The translations under genes were made by a program, and so were the position numbers. DNA of 43,628 nucleotides from positions 1-43,628 of the forward strand of contig JALZVT010000090.1 of assembly GCA_023300545.1 (NCBI GenBank). The letters run 5' to 3'. Below, in pieces: positions 30,548 to 39,006 of the stretch. Position 1 is the stretch's first letter, and every line of letters starts with the position of its first letter. The notes beneath the pieces were generated by a model that was given only the letters and a program-made list of their open reading frames with translations, was not told the origin of the DNA and did not search any database. This stretch comes from Pseudomonadales bacterium. Lineage in GTDB: Bacteria > Pseudomonadota > Gammaproteobacteria > Pseudomonadales > Azotimanducaceae.

Positions 30548-31723
30548 ATGAGTTTTGCTCCGCAAATAAAAGTGCCTGCTACCTACATTCGCGGCGGTAC
30601 CAGCAAGGGTGTGTTCTTCAAGCTCGACGATCTACCTGCTACTGCACAGGTGGCGGGCGAGGCTCGTGATCAGCTGCTGCTGCGTGTGATCGGCAGCCCT
30701 GACCCTTACGGCAAACAGACCGATGGCATGGGCGGCGCTACCTCAAGTACCAGCAAGACGGTGATTGTGTCGAAAAGTGCAGAGCCGGATCACGACGTTG
30801 ATTATTTGTTTGGCCAGGTGTCGATCGATAAGGCGTTTGTCGACTGGAGTGGTAATTGCGGCAATCTTTCAGCCGCTGTGGGGGGCTTTGCCATTACCTC
30901 TGGTTTGGTCAATGCCGATCGCATTCCCGCTGATGGTCTTGTCTCTGTGCGTATCTGGCAGGCCAATATTCGCAAAACTATTATTGCCCATGTGCCAATC
31001 ACTAACGGCGCTGTGCAGGAAACTGGCGATTTCGAACTGGATGGCGTGACCTTTCCGGCCGCCGAAGTGCAGCTCGACTTTATGAACCCTGCTGACGAAG
31101 AAGGTGGGTCGATGTTTCCTACCGGCAACGTGGTGGATGAGCTGGAAGTGCCCGGTGTTGGTACTTTTAAAGCCACCATGATTAACGCGGGCATACCCAC
31201 GATTTTTCTGAACGCGGCTGATATTGGTTATACCGGTGCTGAGTTGCAAGACGACATTAATAATGATGACGCCGCACTCGCGAGGTTCGAGACCATTCGC
31301 GCTTGGGGCGCGGTGCGTATGGGCTTGATAGATGACATCGCGGAAGCGGCAGCACGGCAGCACACGCCAAAGGTAGCCTTTGTCGCGCCTTCGGCGACCT
31401 ATGCGGCGTCTAGTGGTAAGTCTGTGGCGGCGCAAGATATCGATCTGCTGGTACGAGCGCTGTCGATGGGCAAGCTGCATCACGCGATGATGGGTACCGC
31501 TGCGGTGGCAATCGGCACGGCCGCCGCCATTCCAGGCACGCTGGTGAACTTGGCGGCTGGTGGTGGTGAACTGATGGCGGTGCGCTTCGGCCACCCATCG
31601 GGGACGTTGCGGGTGGGCGCCGAAGCCACCAACACTTCGGGTACCTGGGCCGTGATCAAGGCAAGCATGAGCCGCAGCGCACGCGTGCTGATGGAAGGTT
31701 GGGTGCGCGTGCCCTTTGGCTAG
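30548..31723 (+). CDS. prpF: 2-methylaconitate cis-trans isomerase PrpF
   Basis: A 391-residue protein that starts MSFAPQIKVPATYIRGGTSK after AAGGGG at seven bases. PrpF markers are RGGTSKGVFFKLDDLP (in part), DPYGKQTDGMGGATSSTSK, DWSGNCGNLSAAVGGFAI (catalytic Lys/Cys regions) and the late VRFGHPSGTLRVGAE. PrpF isomerises the AcnD product 2-methylaconitate so that AcnB can hydrate it to 2-methylisocitrate. The distance of ten bases to acnD indicates one operon. An earlier ATG at 30470 lies inside acnD and is unlikely. Its stop shares CTAG with the convergent next gene. Confidence 0.95.
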   Translation: MSFAPQIKVPATYIRGGTSKGVFFKLDDLPATAQVAGEARDQLLLRVIGSPDPYGKQTDGMGGATSSTSKTVIVSKSAEPDHDVDYLFGQVSIDKAFVDWSGNCGNLSAAVGGFAITSGLVNADRIPADGLVSVRIWQANIRKTIIAHVPITNGAVQETGDFELDGVTFPAAEVQLDFMNPADEEGGSMFPTGNVVDELEVPGVGTFKATMINAGIPTIFLNAADIGYTGAELQDDINNDDAALARFETIRAWGAVRMGLIDDIAEAAARQHTPKVAFVAPSATYAASSGKSVAAQDIDLLVRALSMGKLHHAMMGTAAVAIGTAAAIPGTLVNLAAGGGELMAVRFGHPSGTLRVGAEATNTSGTWAVIKASMSRSARVLMEGWVRVPFG

Positions 31724-32211
31724 GCGTTCAAGGTGAGCGACTGTGACAGGGTTAACTCCACCAGGTTGCCCGGCAGATTAGCTTGATCAATAACCAAGAA
31801 CTCCTGACCACCAGCCAATGCGATGAGCGGCATATGCCATGTGCCCGGGAAATAGCTGATGCCTTGGCGCCCGTTGGTCACAAACGCCTGTAGGTCAGCG
31901 GCCTCAATCGCGTCGCCGCGCGGTCCAACAACCACGTAAAACACAGTGTCGTTCAGCGGGATAAACGCCTGGCTGCACAGCGGGTGTTTTTCGATCAGAT
32001 TGAATTCATAAGGCAGGCTCGCAGGGTCTTGGGAGCGCACCATCGAAATGGTTGCGTTCGCGCCGTTGGGCGCGTTCGTCACAGTGGCGAGATTGTCGAA
32101 GCGAGCAAAGGTGCCGCTGTTCATCTGGTTATTGGCGTGCTCGGAGGCTTCAATCACCTCGCCGAAGGGGGCGAAGTTTTCTTTGCTCAGCGGTTGTGAA
32201 ACTAGCTTCAT
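31720..32211 (-). CDS. ureidoglycolate lyase (AllA family)
   Basis: A 163-residue cupin-fold protein. The sequence MKLVSQPLSKENFAPFGEVIE at the start, MVRSQDPASLPYEFNLIEKHPLCSQAFIPL and GTWHMPLIAL in the middle fit AllA, which splits ureidoglycolate to glyoxylate and urea in purine (allantoin) use. AGAGG lies six bases before the ATG at 32211; an upstream in-frame GTG or ATG start is less likely. No other allantoin gene is beside it, so in this place the protein may serve another small-molecule role. Convergent with prpF, four-base overlap. Confidence 0.88.
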   Translation of the reverse strand: MKLVSQPLSKENFAPFGEVIEASEHANNQMNSGTFARFDNLATVTNAPNGANATISMVRSQDPASLPYEFNLIEKHPLCSQAFIPLNDTVFYVVVGPRGDAIEAADLQAFVTNGRQGISYFPGTWHMPLIALAGGQEFLVIDQANLPGNLVELTLSQSLTLNA

Positions 32212-32294
32212 CGGGTGCCTCTGCGGGTTGCGCTGCGTGTCTGGGGTCACTCCAGTGTATTGTTGGAGCGAACAGAGTTATCAAGGTGATTAGT

Positions 32295-32774
32295 ATGACG
32301 GGTCGCGCGGCTTTTTTTCGGGTATTTCAGGCATCGTTGGGACTGTTGGTGCTGCTTCTTGGTATGGGCTGTGCGGACAAAATTCCGTTTTCCTCGGGGG
32401 CGTTGGAGGGCGCGGTGGTTGCCAATCCGACAGACTGGACGGGGGTTGGCTCGCCCAGCATCATTCAGTTTGAAACTCAGGGTTTAGACGCCGGTGCTAA
32501 GCAGCCCTATTCGGTGAATCTGTGGGTGATCGGCGAGGGTGAAAAACTCTATGTGTTTGCCGGTGACAATCGGGCGACCTGGATTGAACACATTGAAACC
32601 AACCCCAATGTTCGGTTGCGCAGCGGCGATAACCTTTACGAGCTAGCTGCAACAAGAGTAACGGATGCTGAGGAGTTCGAATGGTTTGCCCAAGCTTGGG
32701 ATGCGAAGTACGGCCACCGACCGCGCAATGACAATGTTGCTGAGACCTGGTTGATGCGGCTGCGATCGCGTTAG
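32295..32774 (+). CDS. small lipoprotein-like protein, possible nitroreductase/PNPOx-like fold
   Basis: A 159-residue protein. AAGGTGA stands five bases before the ATG at 32295. A hydrophobic signal region (about 5-25) ends GMGC (Cys26), a weak lipobox. The mature part, SVNLWVIGEGEKLYVFAGDNRATWIEHIETNPNVRLR (in part), resembles the split-barrel proteins of the PNPOx/deazaflavin-nitroreductase kind. That likeness is by inspection only. Membrane-bound lipoprotein of unknown function, standing alone between allA-like and feoB genes, with which it is respectively divergent and convergent. Confidence 0.68.
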   Translation: MTGRAAFFRVFQASLGLLVLLLGMGCADKIPFSSGALEGAVVANPTDWTGVGSPSIIQFETQGLDAGAKQPYSVNLWVIGEGEKLYVFAGDNRATWIEHIETNPNVRLRSGDNLYELAATRVTDAEEFEWFAQAWDAKYGHRPRNDNVAETWLMRLRSR

Positions 32775-32801
32775 CGCTGCCGGGCTATGTGCCTCACGGC
32801 G

Positions 32802-34880
32802 CTATTCGATAGCCACCAGCGGAATAAGCGCAACCGGCTTGGGTCCTAGTCGAATCATGCCAGCAAAGCCCATACCGCCGATGGCTAGAATGCCGACGCA
32901 CCAGGCAAGCGACGAACCGGCGTGCTCGTTAAAAGTGCCAATCTGGTAGCACAGCACCGCAGCACAATAGGCAAGCAATATTGACCAGGTGGTGCTGAAG
33001 GTTGCCCAACCTGCGCCGTGCTCTTTGTAGATCACAGCAACCGTTGCGACACAGGGAACGTAGAGCAGTACAAACAGCAGGTAACTGAACGCGCCCAACT
33101 GGCCATCAAACAACTGCTGCATTGCCGTCACCGTGTTGATGGCGACATCCTGTTCAGCGGCAGCTATGGTCGTGTCACTGAGGTCTCCCAGCTCTAAGCC
33201 CAGTGGGTCGGTGAGGGTGCCGCCAAGGTTTTTGAGGTTGGCGGGAATGGTTGCAAGCGCCTGTTGCAGCGTTGCCAACGGCCCGGCCTCAACACCGTTG
33301 TCGTTGGGCGCGTAAAGTGCATCCAGTGTGCCAACCACCACTTCTTTGGCAAAGATGCCGGTGAATATACCCACGGTTGCCGGCCAGTTGTCTTCTCGGA
33401 TTCCCATGGGGGCAAACAGTGGGGTTGCTGCTTTGCCAATGGCTGATAACGCGGAGTTTTCTTTGTTTTGATTGCCAAAGCTGCCATCAACTCCGAGCGA
33501 ATTCACCACGTTTAGCACAATCACCACCATTACGATGGCCTTGCCGGCGCGAGTGACAAAGCCCTTCAGGCGTTGCCAGGTTTGCAGAAACAAGCCTTTC
33601 GCCGTAGGCATGTGGTAAGCCGGAAGCTCCAGTAGAAAGTGACTGTCTTTACTGGGAACAAGGTAACGGCGAACGACCATTGCCGAAAGTATGGCTGCCG
33701 CAATGCCAATCAGGTAAAGCGCAAACACCACATTGTGGCCGTTGCTGGGAAAGAACGCGGCTGCAAACAGGGCGTACACCGTCAGGCGCGCACCGCACGA
33801 CATGTATGGCGCCATAATGCTGGTGAGAATACGGTCTGATTGGCTATCGAGTGTGCGAGTGGCCATGACGGCGGGTACGTTACAACCAAAGCCGACTATG
33901 AGCGGCACAAAGGCTTTGCCCGGCAAACCTAGCTTGCGAGTCAGGCGGTCGATCACAAAGGCGACTCGCGCCATGTAACCTGTATCTTCGAGAAACGACA
34001 GTGCCAAAAACAGGGCGCCAATGACGGGTATAAAGGTGCCAACGAGTTGCAGGCCACCGCCAATGCCGTTAGCGACAAAGGCCGTGAGCCAGTCGGGTGC
34101 TGCGAGCTGATTCATGAGCCGTGTGGGTAACTGCACAAACAGCACCTGGCCGGTCAGGTCAAAGAAGTCGATAAAGGCTGAGCCGATGTTGATGGAGAAC
34201 ATGAACATCAGGTACATGACAAACGCGAAGATGGGTACGGCGAGAAAGCGGTTCAGCACCAGGTTGTCGATGCTGCGCGACACCGAGGTGCGAACTGGCT
34301 TTTCTGTGACGCACTGCTGCAGTACTTCATCGATAAAAACAAAGCGCGCTTCGGCGTCGCCGCTAACAATGGGTGTTGCGATGTCTGCTGATTCGAGCGC
34401 GTCTTGTAGCGCACCCACACCTTCACTGCGCGTGGCAACCAATGGCACCACCGGGCAGCCGAGCAATTGCGACAGTTTGAACACATCAATGTGCACACCC
34501 TGTTTGTCAGCGCTGTCCATCATGTTCAATGCGACAACGCAGGGTTTGCCGAGTTCGAGAAGCTCGGTGGTCAGATACAGACCGCGCGCAAGCGAGGCAG
34601 CATCCAGCACATTCAAAATGACATCAGGTTCGCTGGAGCTCAGGTAGTTGCGGGCGATCTGTTCGTCGAGTCCACCTTCGATGGCGGTCAGGCCGTAGGT
34701 GCCGGGCAGATCAACCAACTCAACGGTTAACCCACCATGGCTGTAGCTACCTGTTTTACGTTCGACAGTGACGCCCGGCCAGTTACCGACTCGTTGATGG
34801 GTACCGGTCAGGGCGTTGAAGAGGGTGGTTTTGCCGCAGTTAGGATTGCCTACCAAGGCGACTGTCTGGTCGTTGCTCAT
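32802..34880 (-). CDS. feoB: ferrous iron transporter FeoB
   Basis: A 692-residue inner-membrane protein with an N-terminal G domain: P-loop GNPNCGKTT (11-19), DLPGTYGL (57-64), NMMD (119-122). A FeoB helical domain and about eight to nine membrane helices follow, with the gate motifs GFGCNVPAVMATRTL and SCGARLTVYALF. It imports Fe2+ in a GTP-dependent way. Shorter than the E. coli protein (773) but within the range of the family. It overlaps feoA by four bases (ATGA), so it is translationally coupled. The iron-regulated promoter is in front of feoA. No FeoC gene is seen. Confidence 0.97.
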   Translation of the reverse strand: MSNDQTVALVGNPNCGKTTLFNALTGTHQRVGNWPGVTVERKTGSYSHGGLTVELVDLPGTYGLTAIEGGLDEQIARNYLSSSEPDVILNVLDAASLARGLYLTTELLELGKPCVVALNMMDSADKQGVHIDVFKLSQLLGCPVVPLVATRSEGVGALQDALESADIATPIVSGDAEARFVFIDEVLQQCVTEKPVRTSVSRSIDNLVLNRFLAVPIFAFVMYLMFMFSINIGSAFIDFFDLTGQVLFVQLPTRLMNQLAAPDWLTAFVANGIGGGLQLVGTFIPVIGALFLALSFLEDTGYMARVAFVIDRLTRKLGLPGKAFVPLIVGFGCNVPAVMATRTLDSQSDRILTSIMAPYMSCGARLTVYALFAAAFFPSNGHNVVFALYLIGIAAAILSAMVVRRYLVPSKDSHFLLELPAYHMPTAKGLFLQTWQRLKGFVTRAGKAIVMVVIVLNVVNSLGVDGSFGNQNKENSALSAIGKAATPLFAPMGIREDNWPATVGIFTGIFAKEVVVGTLDALYAPNDNGVEAGPLATLQQALATIPANLKNLGGTLTDPLGLELGDLSDTTIAAAEQDVAINTVTAMQQLFDGQLGAFSYLLFVLLYVPCVATVAVIYKEHGAGWATFSTTWSILLAYCAAVLCYQIGTFNEHAGSSLAWCVGILAIGGMGFAGMIRLGPKPVALIPLVAIE

Positions 34881-35104
34881 GTCGCGTCCAGTTCTAAAAC
34901 GGCTGCTTCGGTTTTGCGTATTGCCAACGAAAACCCGCGAAATCTGATTTCGACCGGATCGCCAAAGGGTGCTATGCGAATCACTTGAAACCGTGTGCCG
35001 GGGATGAGACCCAGGCGCATGAGCTGGTTTACGAAGGGCGCCGCCGGGTCGCTGTAACCCCGTACGATGGCTTCGTCGCCGATGGAAAAATCAGCCAGCT
35101 GCAC
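34877..35104 (-). CDS. feoA: FeoA small SH3-like protein of ferrous iron uptake
   Basis: A 75-residue FeoA, the usual family length. MQLADFSIGDEAIVRGY (GTG start written as Met), NQLMRLGLIPGTRFQVIRIAP and GDPVEIRFRGFSLAIRK give the typical SH3-like fold, with conserved MRLGL and GDP. AGGAG lies six bases before the GTG at 35104, so this start is preferred to TTG 35119. Acts with FeoB, which overlaps it by four bases. A Fur-box candidate sits about 40 bases upstream. Confidence 0.95.
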   Translation of the reverse strand: MQLADFSIGDEAIVRGYSDPAAPFVNQLMRLGLIPGTRFQVIRIAPFGDPVEIRFRGFSLAIRKTEAAVLELDAT

Positions 35105-35143
35105 GGGTGGCTCCTGCAAATTTGTGGGGGGCCGCAGTTAAAC

Positions 35144-35162
35144 GCAAATAAGTCTCATTTGC
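35144..35162 (-). promoter_or_regulatory. Fur box candidate upstream of feoAB
   Basis: The 19-base dyad GCAAATAAGTCTCATTTGC has perfect six-base arms (GCAAAT/ATTTGC). On the minus strand it reads close to the AAATGAGAAT-x-ATTT form of the Fur-box, and it agrees with the classical 19-base GATAATGATAATCATTATC consensus at 11 positions. It lies 40 bases upstream of feoA, the correct place for iron repression by Fur. No Fur gene is in the window. Confidence 0.7.
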
Positions 35163-35182
35163 AAAGTTGCAGGTAGATGTCG

Positions 35183-36616
35183 CTAGCCTTCCTGCTCGAG
35201 CCTGGCGTCTTTGGGCCGCAGAGGGTCCGCCATGATTGCCGCGAAGTGGCTGCTGAATTCAGCTTGTAGGTTCGCAGCGGTGATGGGCTCTTCGTTCAAC
35301 AGGTTGAACAGTTCGAGTGGGTCGTCCTGCAGATTGTAGAGCGCAATGCCGGTTTGGGCTTTGTTTAACAACAGTTTCCAATCGCCTTTGCGCAGTGCAA
35401 AGGTTGCTTCCATGCCTGTGTCTAGAGCCCACAATAAGGTTCGCTCGGGCAGCACTCCACCCTGCAAGGCGGGCAGAGCATTGATACCGTCGATGGTTCT
35501 GTCGGTGGGTGTTTTAGCGCCCGCTATCTCAACGATCGTGCTGAACAAATCCATGCCGTTAATGAGCTCGTCGGACTCCGTGCCGGGTTTCACCACGTCG
35601 GGATAGCGAATAATAGCGGGCACCTTGATGCCGCCTTCGTAGAGCATGTGCTTGCGCCCGCGCAAACCACCGCTGCTGCCGTAGGCATTAACCTCCCACC
35701 AGTTAATCCAGTTGCTCGTTACCGGACCGTTGTCGCTGGCAAACACCACCAGCGTGTTTTTATGATTTGGGTGTCGGCCCAGCGCATCGAGCACGCGGCC
35801 AATCTGGGCGTCCATATAGGTGACGTTGGCGTAATACTCACCGGGGCCGCGCGGCACCAACAACGCTTTCGGGGGGTGGGCTAAGCCACTCGGAATAGCA
35901 GTAATGGGACCGTTGGTAAATTGTCGGTAGCGCCGGTTGTAAGCGGGCGGATTTTCGATACTGGTGTGTGGCTCCGCCATACTGAGCAGCAAAAAGAACG
36001 GTGCGTTTGAGGGTTGCTGCGCCAGCCAACCAATGGCGTCGTCGGCGTACAGTTGGGCGGTGTACCCTTTTTGCGCTGCCAGTAATTTACCGTTGCGATA
36101 GACGTTGGTTGGGTTTTTGTTGGTTGGGAGTTGGAAGGCGTTGTGGCCGTAGGCGTAATCAAAACCCTGATCGTTGGGTTGGGGCTGATTGGTGTCGCCA
36201 AGGTCAGCATTGAGGTGCCACTTGCCGATCAAGGCCGTGTTGTAACCCTGGTCGTGCAAAATTTCTGCCAGTGTCACTTCCCGTTCGAGTAGCCAGGTTT
36301 GACTGCCGCTGGGAATCCAGCTTTCAATGCCCGTGCGATAGGGATGGCGCCCGGTGAGCAGGCCCGCTCTTGAGGGCGAGCAGAGCGCAGAGGGTGCGTA
36401 GTAATTGGTGAGTCGCACGCCCTGCTGAGCCAGACGATCAAGACGCGGGGTCTTGATCACCGGGTGACCGTAACTACCTAGGTCGCCATAGCCCAGATCG
36501 TCAACGTATATCAGCAACACGTTGGGGGGAGTGGCCCCGCTTTGGGCGCTTGCAAATAACCCTGCAAGCACCACAGCGAATAGCCATGCTGTTACTGAAC
36601 CGCTCCCCCAGTTCAT
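35183..36616 (-). CDS. exported arylsulfatase-type sulfatase
   Basis: A 477-residue alkaline-phosphatase-superfamily protein with a signal peptide (about 9-27, ending ASAQSGA). It has the sulfatase start NVLLIYVDDLGYGDLG (32-47), the formylglycine site CSPSR (Cys79-Arg83) and SRAGLLTGRHPYRTG after it, ALIGKWHLN, and FASDNGP as the other metal/active-site motif. It would act in the periplasm on sulfate esters, needing formylglycine formation by an enzyme not in view. The ATG 36616 is chosen over GTG 36655, which lies inside the SDR gene. It starts four bases after the SDR stop, so they are one operon. Confidence 0.93.
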   Translation of the reverse strand: MNWGSGSVTAWLFAVVLAGLFASAQSGATPPNVLLIYVDDLGYGDLGSYGHPVIKTPRLDRLAQQGVRLTNYYAPSALCSPSRAGLLTGRHPYRTGIESWIPSGSQTWLLEREVTLAEILHDQGYNTALIGKWHLNADLGDTNQPQPNDQGFDYAYGHNAFQLPTNKNPTNVYRNGKLLAAQKGYTAQLYADDAIGWLAQQPSNAPFFLLLSMAEPHTSIENPPAYNRRYRQFTNGPITAIPSGLAHPPKALLVPRGPGEYYANVTYMDAQIGRVLDALGRHPNHKNTLVVFASDNGPVTSNWINWWEVNAYGSSGGLRGRKHMLYEGGIKVPAIIRYPDVVKPGTESDELINGMDLFSTIVEIAGAKTPTDRTIDGINALPALQGGVLPERTLLWALDTGMEATFALRKGDWKLLLNKAQTGIALYNLQDDPLELFNLLNEEPITAANLQAEFSSHFAAIMADPLRPKDARLEQEG

Positions 36617-36620
36617 GGTG

Positions 36621-37490
36621 CTAGCGCCAGAAGGTTGTCTTAGGTATGGCGTCACTCATATCGAGTGCGTCGTCTGCGGCGGCAATGAAATCTTCTGCCG
36701 TTGCGTTAGCACCCAGATCGACACCCGTGTTGGCGTACACCATGTCGCTTGCGAATCGACCTCTGGCTGCCTGAATGATGCGTCCGTTGGGTGCGTCTTC
36801 GCCGGCCATATATAGAACAGCAGGGCTGACGAGTCCGGGGCTGTTGCCTTCATCGACATTGTCGAGATCGATCGAGCTGCCCGGTACGCTGGCGGTCATG
36901 CGGGTAGCGGCACCTGGTGACAGGCAGTTGGTGTGAATGTTGTGGGACGCACCTTCGCGCGATAGGTTATTCATCAGACCCACCATGCCCATTTTTGCGG
37001 CGCCATAGTTGCCCTGGCCGAATGAACCAAGAATGCCGGATACCGATGAGGTGAATACCACGCGGCCATAATTTTGTGCGTACATGATGGGCCAGGCGTG
37101 CCAGGTGACGTAAGCGGAGCCGTTGAGGTGGACGTTGATTACCATGTCCCACTCTTCCAATGTCATTTTCTTAAATGACTTGTCACGCAGAATGCCGGCG
37201 TTGTTAACGACGATGTCGACCGTGCCAAATTCGGTGACGGCGGTTTCAACAATGCGCTTGGCTCCGGCTTTGTCCGAGACTGAATCTTTGTTGGCGGTGG
37301 CGGTGCCGCCGGCCGCGCGAATTTCGTCAACTACAACGTCAGCGGCGTCACTGCTGCCAGCGCCGTCAACCGAGCCGCCAAGATCGTTCACAACAACTCT
37401 GGCGCCGTGGCTGGCCAACAGTAATGCATGCTCGCGACCAAGACCGCCGCCAGCACCCGTAACAATCGCTACCTTCCCATCTACACTCAT
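36621..37490 (-). CDS. MFE-type short-chain dehydrogenase (3-hydroxyacyl-CoA dehydrogenase-like)
   Basis: A 289-residue SDR. NAD motif TGAGGGLGREH (11-21), a VNDLGG loop (34-39), NNAGILRD (96-103), a TSSVSG serine region (147-152) and the catalytic YGAAK (162-166) are all present. NDLGGSVDG and NNAGILRDKSF are characteristic of the D-3-hydroxyacyl-CoA dehydrogenase part of multifunctional enzyme type 2. It would oxidise a 3-hydroxyacyl-CoA in a beta-oxidation-like pathway. It precedes the sulfatase gene with a four-base gap and lies downstream of a thiolase gene on the same strand, with a palindrome between. Confidence 0.92.
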   Translation of the reverse strand: MSVDGKVAIVTGAGGGLGREHALLLASHGARVVVNDLGGSVDGAGSSDAADVVVDEIRAAGGTATANKDSVSDKAGAKRIVETAVTEFGTVDIVVNNAGILRDKSFKKMTLEEWDMVINVHLNGSAYVTWHAWPIMYAQNYGRVVFTSSVSGILGSFGQGNYGAAKMGMVGLMNNLSREGASHNIHTNCLSPGAATRMTASVPGSSIDLDNVDEGNSPGLVSPAVLYMAGEDAPNGRIIQAARGRFASDMVYANTGVDLGANATAEDFIAAADDALDMSDAIPKTTFWR

Positions 37491-37607
37491 CGCTCACTCT
37501 CTCCTGAAGTGGTTATTTGTAGCGACCATTGTAGCGGCGTAAATCGGATTCGATAGAGGGGATTTGGTTTTATTGCGGGGAGGGTGTAAGGGCGGTAGTG
37601 AGGGCGA

Positions 37608-37643
37608 AAACCGGGGGTCAGAATGAATTCTGACCCCCGGTTT
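37608..37643. repeat. 17-bp perfect inverted repeat, REP-like or terminator
   Basis: Left arm at 37608-37624 (begins AAACCGGGGGTCAG, ends AAT), a two-base GA spacer, and the exact reverse complement at 37627-37643. It stands between the SDR gene and the thiolase gene, 17 bases past the thiolase stop on its own strand, followed there by a four-T run. It could end thiolase transcription. The GGGGTCAGAAT core resembles the hairpins that accompany REP-associated Y1 transposases. No transposase is close by. Confidence 0.75.
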
Positions 37644-37660
37644 GGGATAGCTAAACTCCC

Positions 37661-38857
37661 CTACAAAACCTCAAACAACCCAGCGGCACCCATGCCGCCG
37701 CCGATGCACATGGTGCAAACCACATACTTCACACCGCGTCGCTTACCTTCGATAAGGGCGTGGGCAACCATGCGTGATCCAGACATGCCGTAAGGGTGGC
37801 CGACAGAGATAGCGCCGCCGTTAACGTTCAGTCGATCGTTTGGAATGCCGAGCGTGTCGCGTGAGTACAGGACCTGCACCGCAAAGGCTTCGTTCAATTC
37901 CCACAGACCGATGTCGTCCATTTTCAGGCCGTTCTTTTCGAGCAGCTTGGGTACGGCAAATACGGGACCGATACCCATTTCGTCTGGGTTGGTGCCTGCA
38001 ACAGCGATACCGCGGTAGGCACCAAGAGGGCTAAGGCCGCGTTTTTCAGCTAGCTTGGCTTCCATCAACACACAGGCTGAGGCGCCGTCGGACAACTGCG
38101 ATGCGTTGCCTGCCGTGATGTGTTTGCCTTCCTTGATAACCTGACCGCCGCGAAATACGGGCTTGAGGCCGGCAAGACTGGCAGCGGTGGTGCCTGGGCG
38201 GTTGCCTTCGTCTTTGTCGAGGTTCATCTCGATTTCGGTGACGTCGCCCGTTTCCTTGTTTTGTAGCTTCATGGTTGAAGCCATAGGTACGATTTCGTCG
38301 TCGAATGCGCCGGCTTGCTGGGCTGCTGCGGTGCGCGCCTGGGATTGCGCTGAGTATTCGTCCTGGGCTTCGCGGCTCATGTTGTAGCGTTCGCCAACCA
38401 CTTCTGCGGTTTCGAGCATCGACATATAGAGCGCGGGGTGTGAGGCCAGCAATTGCTGATCTGGAATGGCAAAGATGTCGCCGGTTTGGTTCATGGAGAT
38501 CGACTCCACGCCGCCGCCGATGGCGACATCCATGCCGTCAGAGATGATCTGCTTGGCGGCCATGGAGATGGCCATCATGCCTGATGAGCACTGACGGTCG
38601 ATTGATTGACCAGCAACAGAGTTGGGCAGGCCGGCCAGCAGCAACGATTGACGGGCAACGTTTTGAAACGCAGAACCCATCTGAATAGCCGCACCCATGG
38701 TGACGTCTTCGACTTCTGCAGGATCAATCTTCGCGCGCTCAACAGCGTGCTTGATGGCGTGAGCGCCAAGCGCCTGTGAAGTGGTGTTGTTGAAAGCGCC
38801 TCGATAGGCCTTGCCTATAGGGGTGCGGGCGGTTGATACGATCACGGCTTCGCGCAT
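37661..38857 (-). CDS. acetyl-CoA acyltransferase (thiolase)
   Basis: A 398-residue thiolase. The acylated Cys is in [11 protein letters not shown] (Cys90), the catalytic His in [14 protein letters not shown], and the second Cys in [31 protein letters not shown] is the usual thiolase N-terminus. It cleaves 3-ketoacyl-CoA with CoA in beta-oxidation, or condenses acetyl-CoA units. The neighbouring MFE-type SDR suggests a partial fatty-acid or side-chain degradation set. Its 5' leader contains a set of three intergenic repeats. Confidence 0.95.
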   Translation of the reverse strand: MREAVIVSTARTPIGKAYRGAFNNTTSQALGAHAIKHAVERAKIDPAEVEDVTMGAAIQMGSAFQNVARQSLLLAGLPNSVAGQSIDRQCSSGMMAISMAAKQIISDGMDVAIGGGVESISMNQTGDIFAIPDQQLLASHPALYMSMLETAEVVGERYNMSREAQDEYSAQSQARTAAAQQAGAFDDEIVPMASTMKLQNKETGDVTEIEMNLDKDEGNRPGTTAASLAGLKPVFRGGQVIKEGKHITAGNASQLSDGASACVLMEAKLAEKRGLSPLGAYRGIAVAGTNPDEMGIGPVFAVPKLLEKNGLKMDDIGLWELNEAFAVQVLYSRDTLGIPNDRLNVNGGAISVGHPYGMSGSRMVAHALIEGKRRGVKYVVCTMCIGGGMGAAGLFEVL

Positions 38858-38911
38858 GGGAGTTCCTTTTGAAAATCAGCGGCCGACGCTACGGGAATGA
38901 CCGCTGGCTTT

Positions 38912-39000
38912 CAATAAGGAAGATGCAAGCTCCGCTTGCGGGCAATAAGGAAGATGCAAGCTCCGCTTGCTGGGCAATAAGGAAGATGCAAGCCCGGCTT
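38912..39000. repeat. three tandem ~31-bp intergenic repeats with internal hairpins
   Basis: CAATAAGGAAGATGCAAGC begins at 38912, 38943 and 38975 (periods 31 and 32). The first two copies are 28 identical bases (38912-38939 and 38943-38970), each with a six-base hairpin, GCAAGC-TCC-GCTTGC. The third is diverged after GCAAGC. They lie in the 149-base gap between the amidohydrolase and thiolase genes, both on the minus strand. No spacers between units, so not a CRISPR. Confidence 0.85.
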
Positions 39001-39006
39001 ACCCCG

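Noticed and set aside
30869-31594. 241-codon open frame on the minus strand
   Set aside because: It lies fully antisense to prpF, which has clear family motifs; composition (many His/Arg) is that of a shadow frame.
34114-34647. 177-codon open frame on the plus strand
   Set aside because: Antisense to feoB; Ser/Thr/Arg-rich shadow composition and no motif.
38912-39000. Possible short CRISPR array
   Set aside because: Units follow each other with only 3-4 bases between, so there are no spacers; the third copy is diverged and no cas gene is near.
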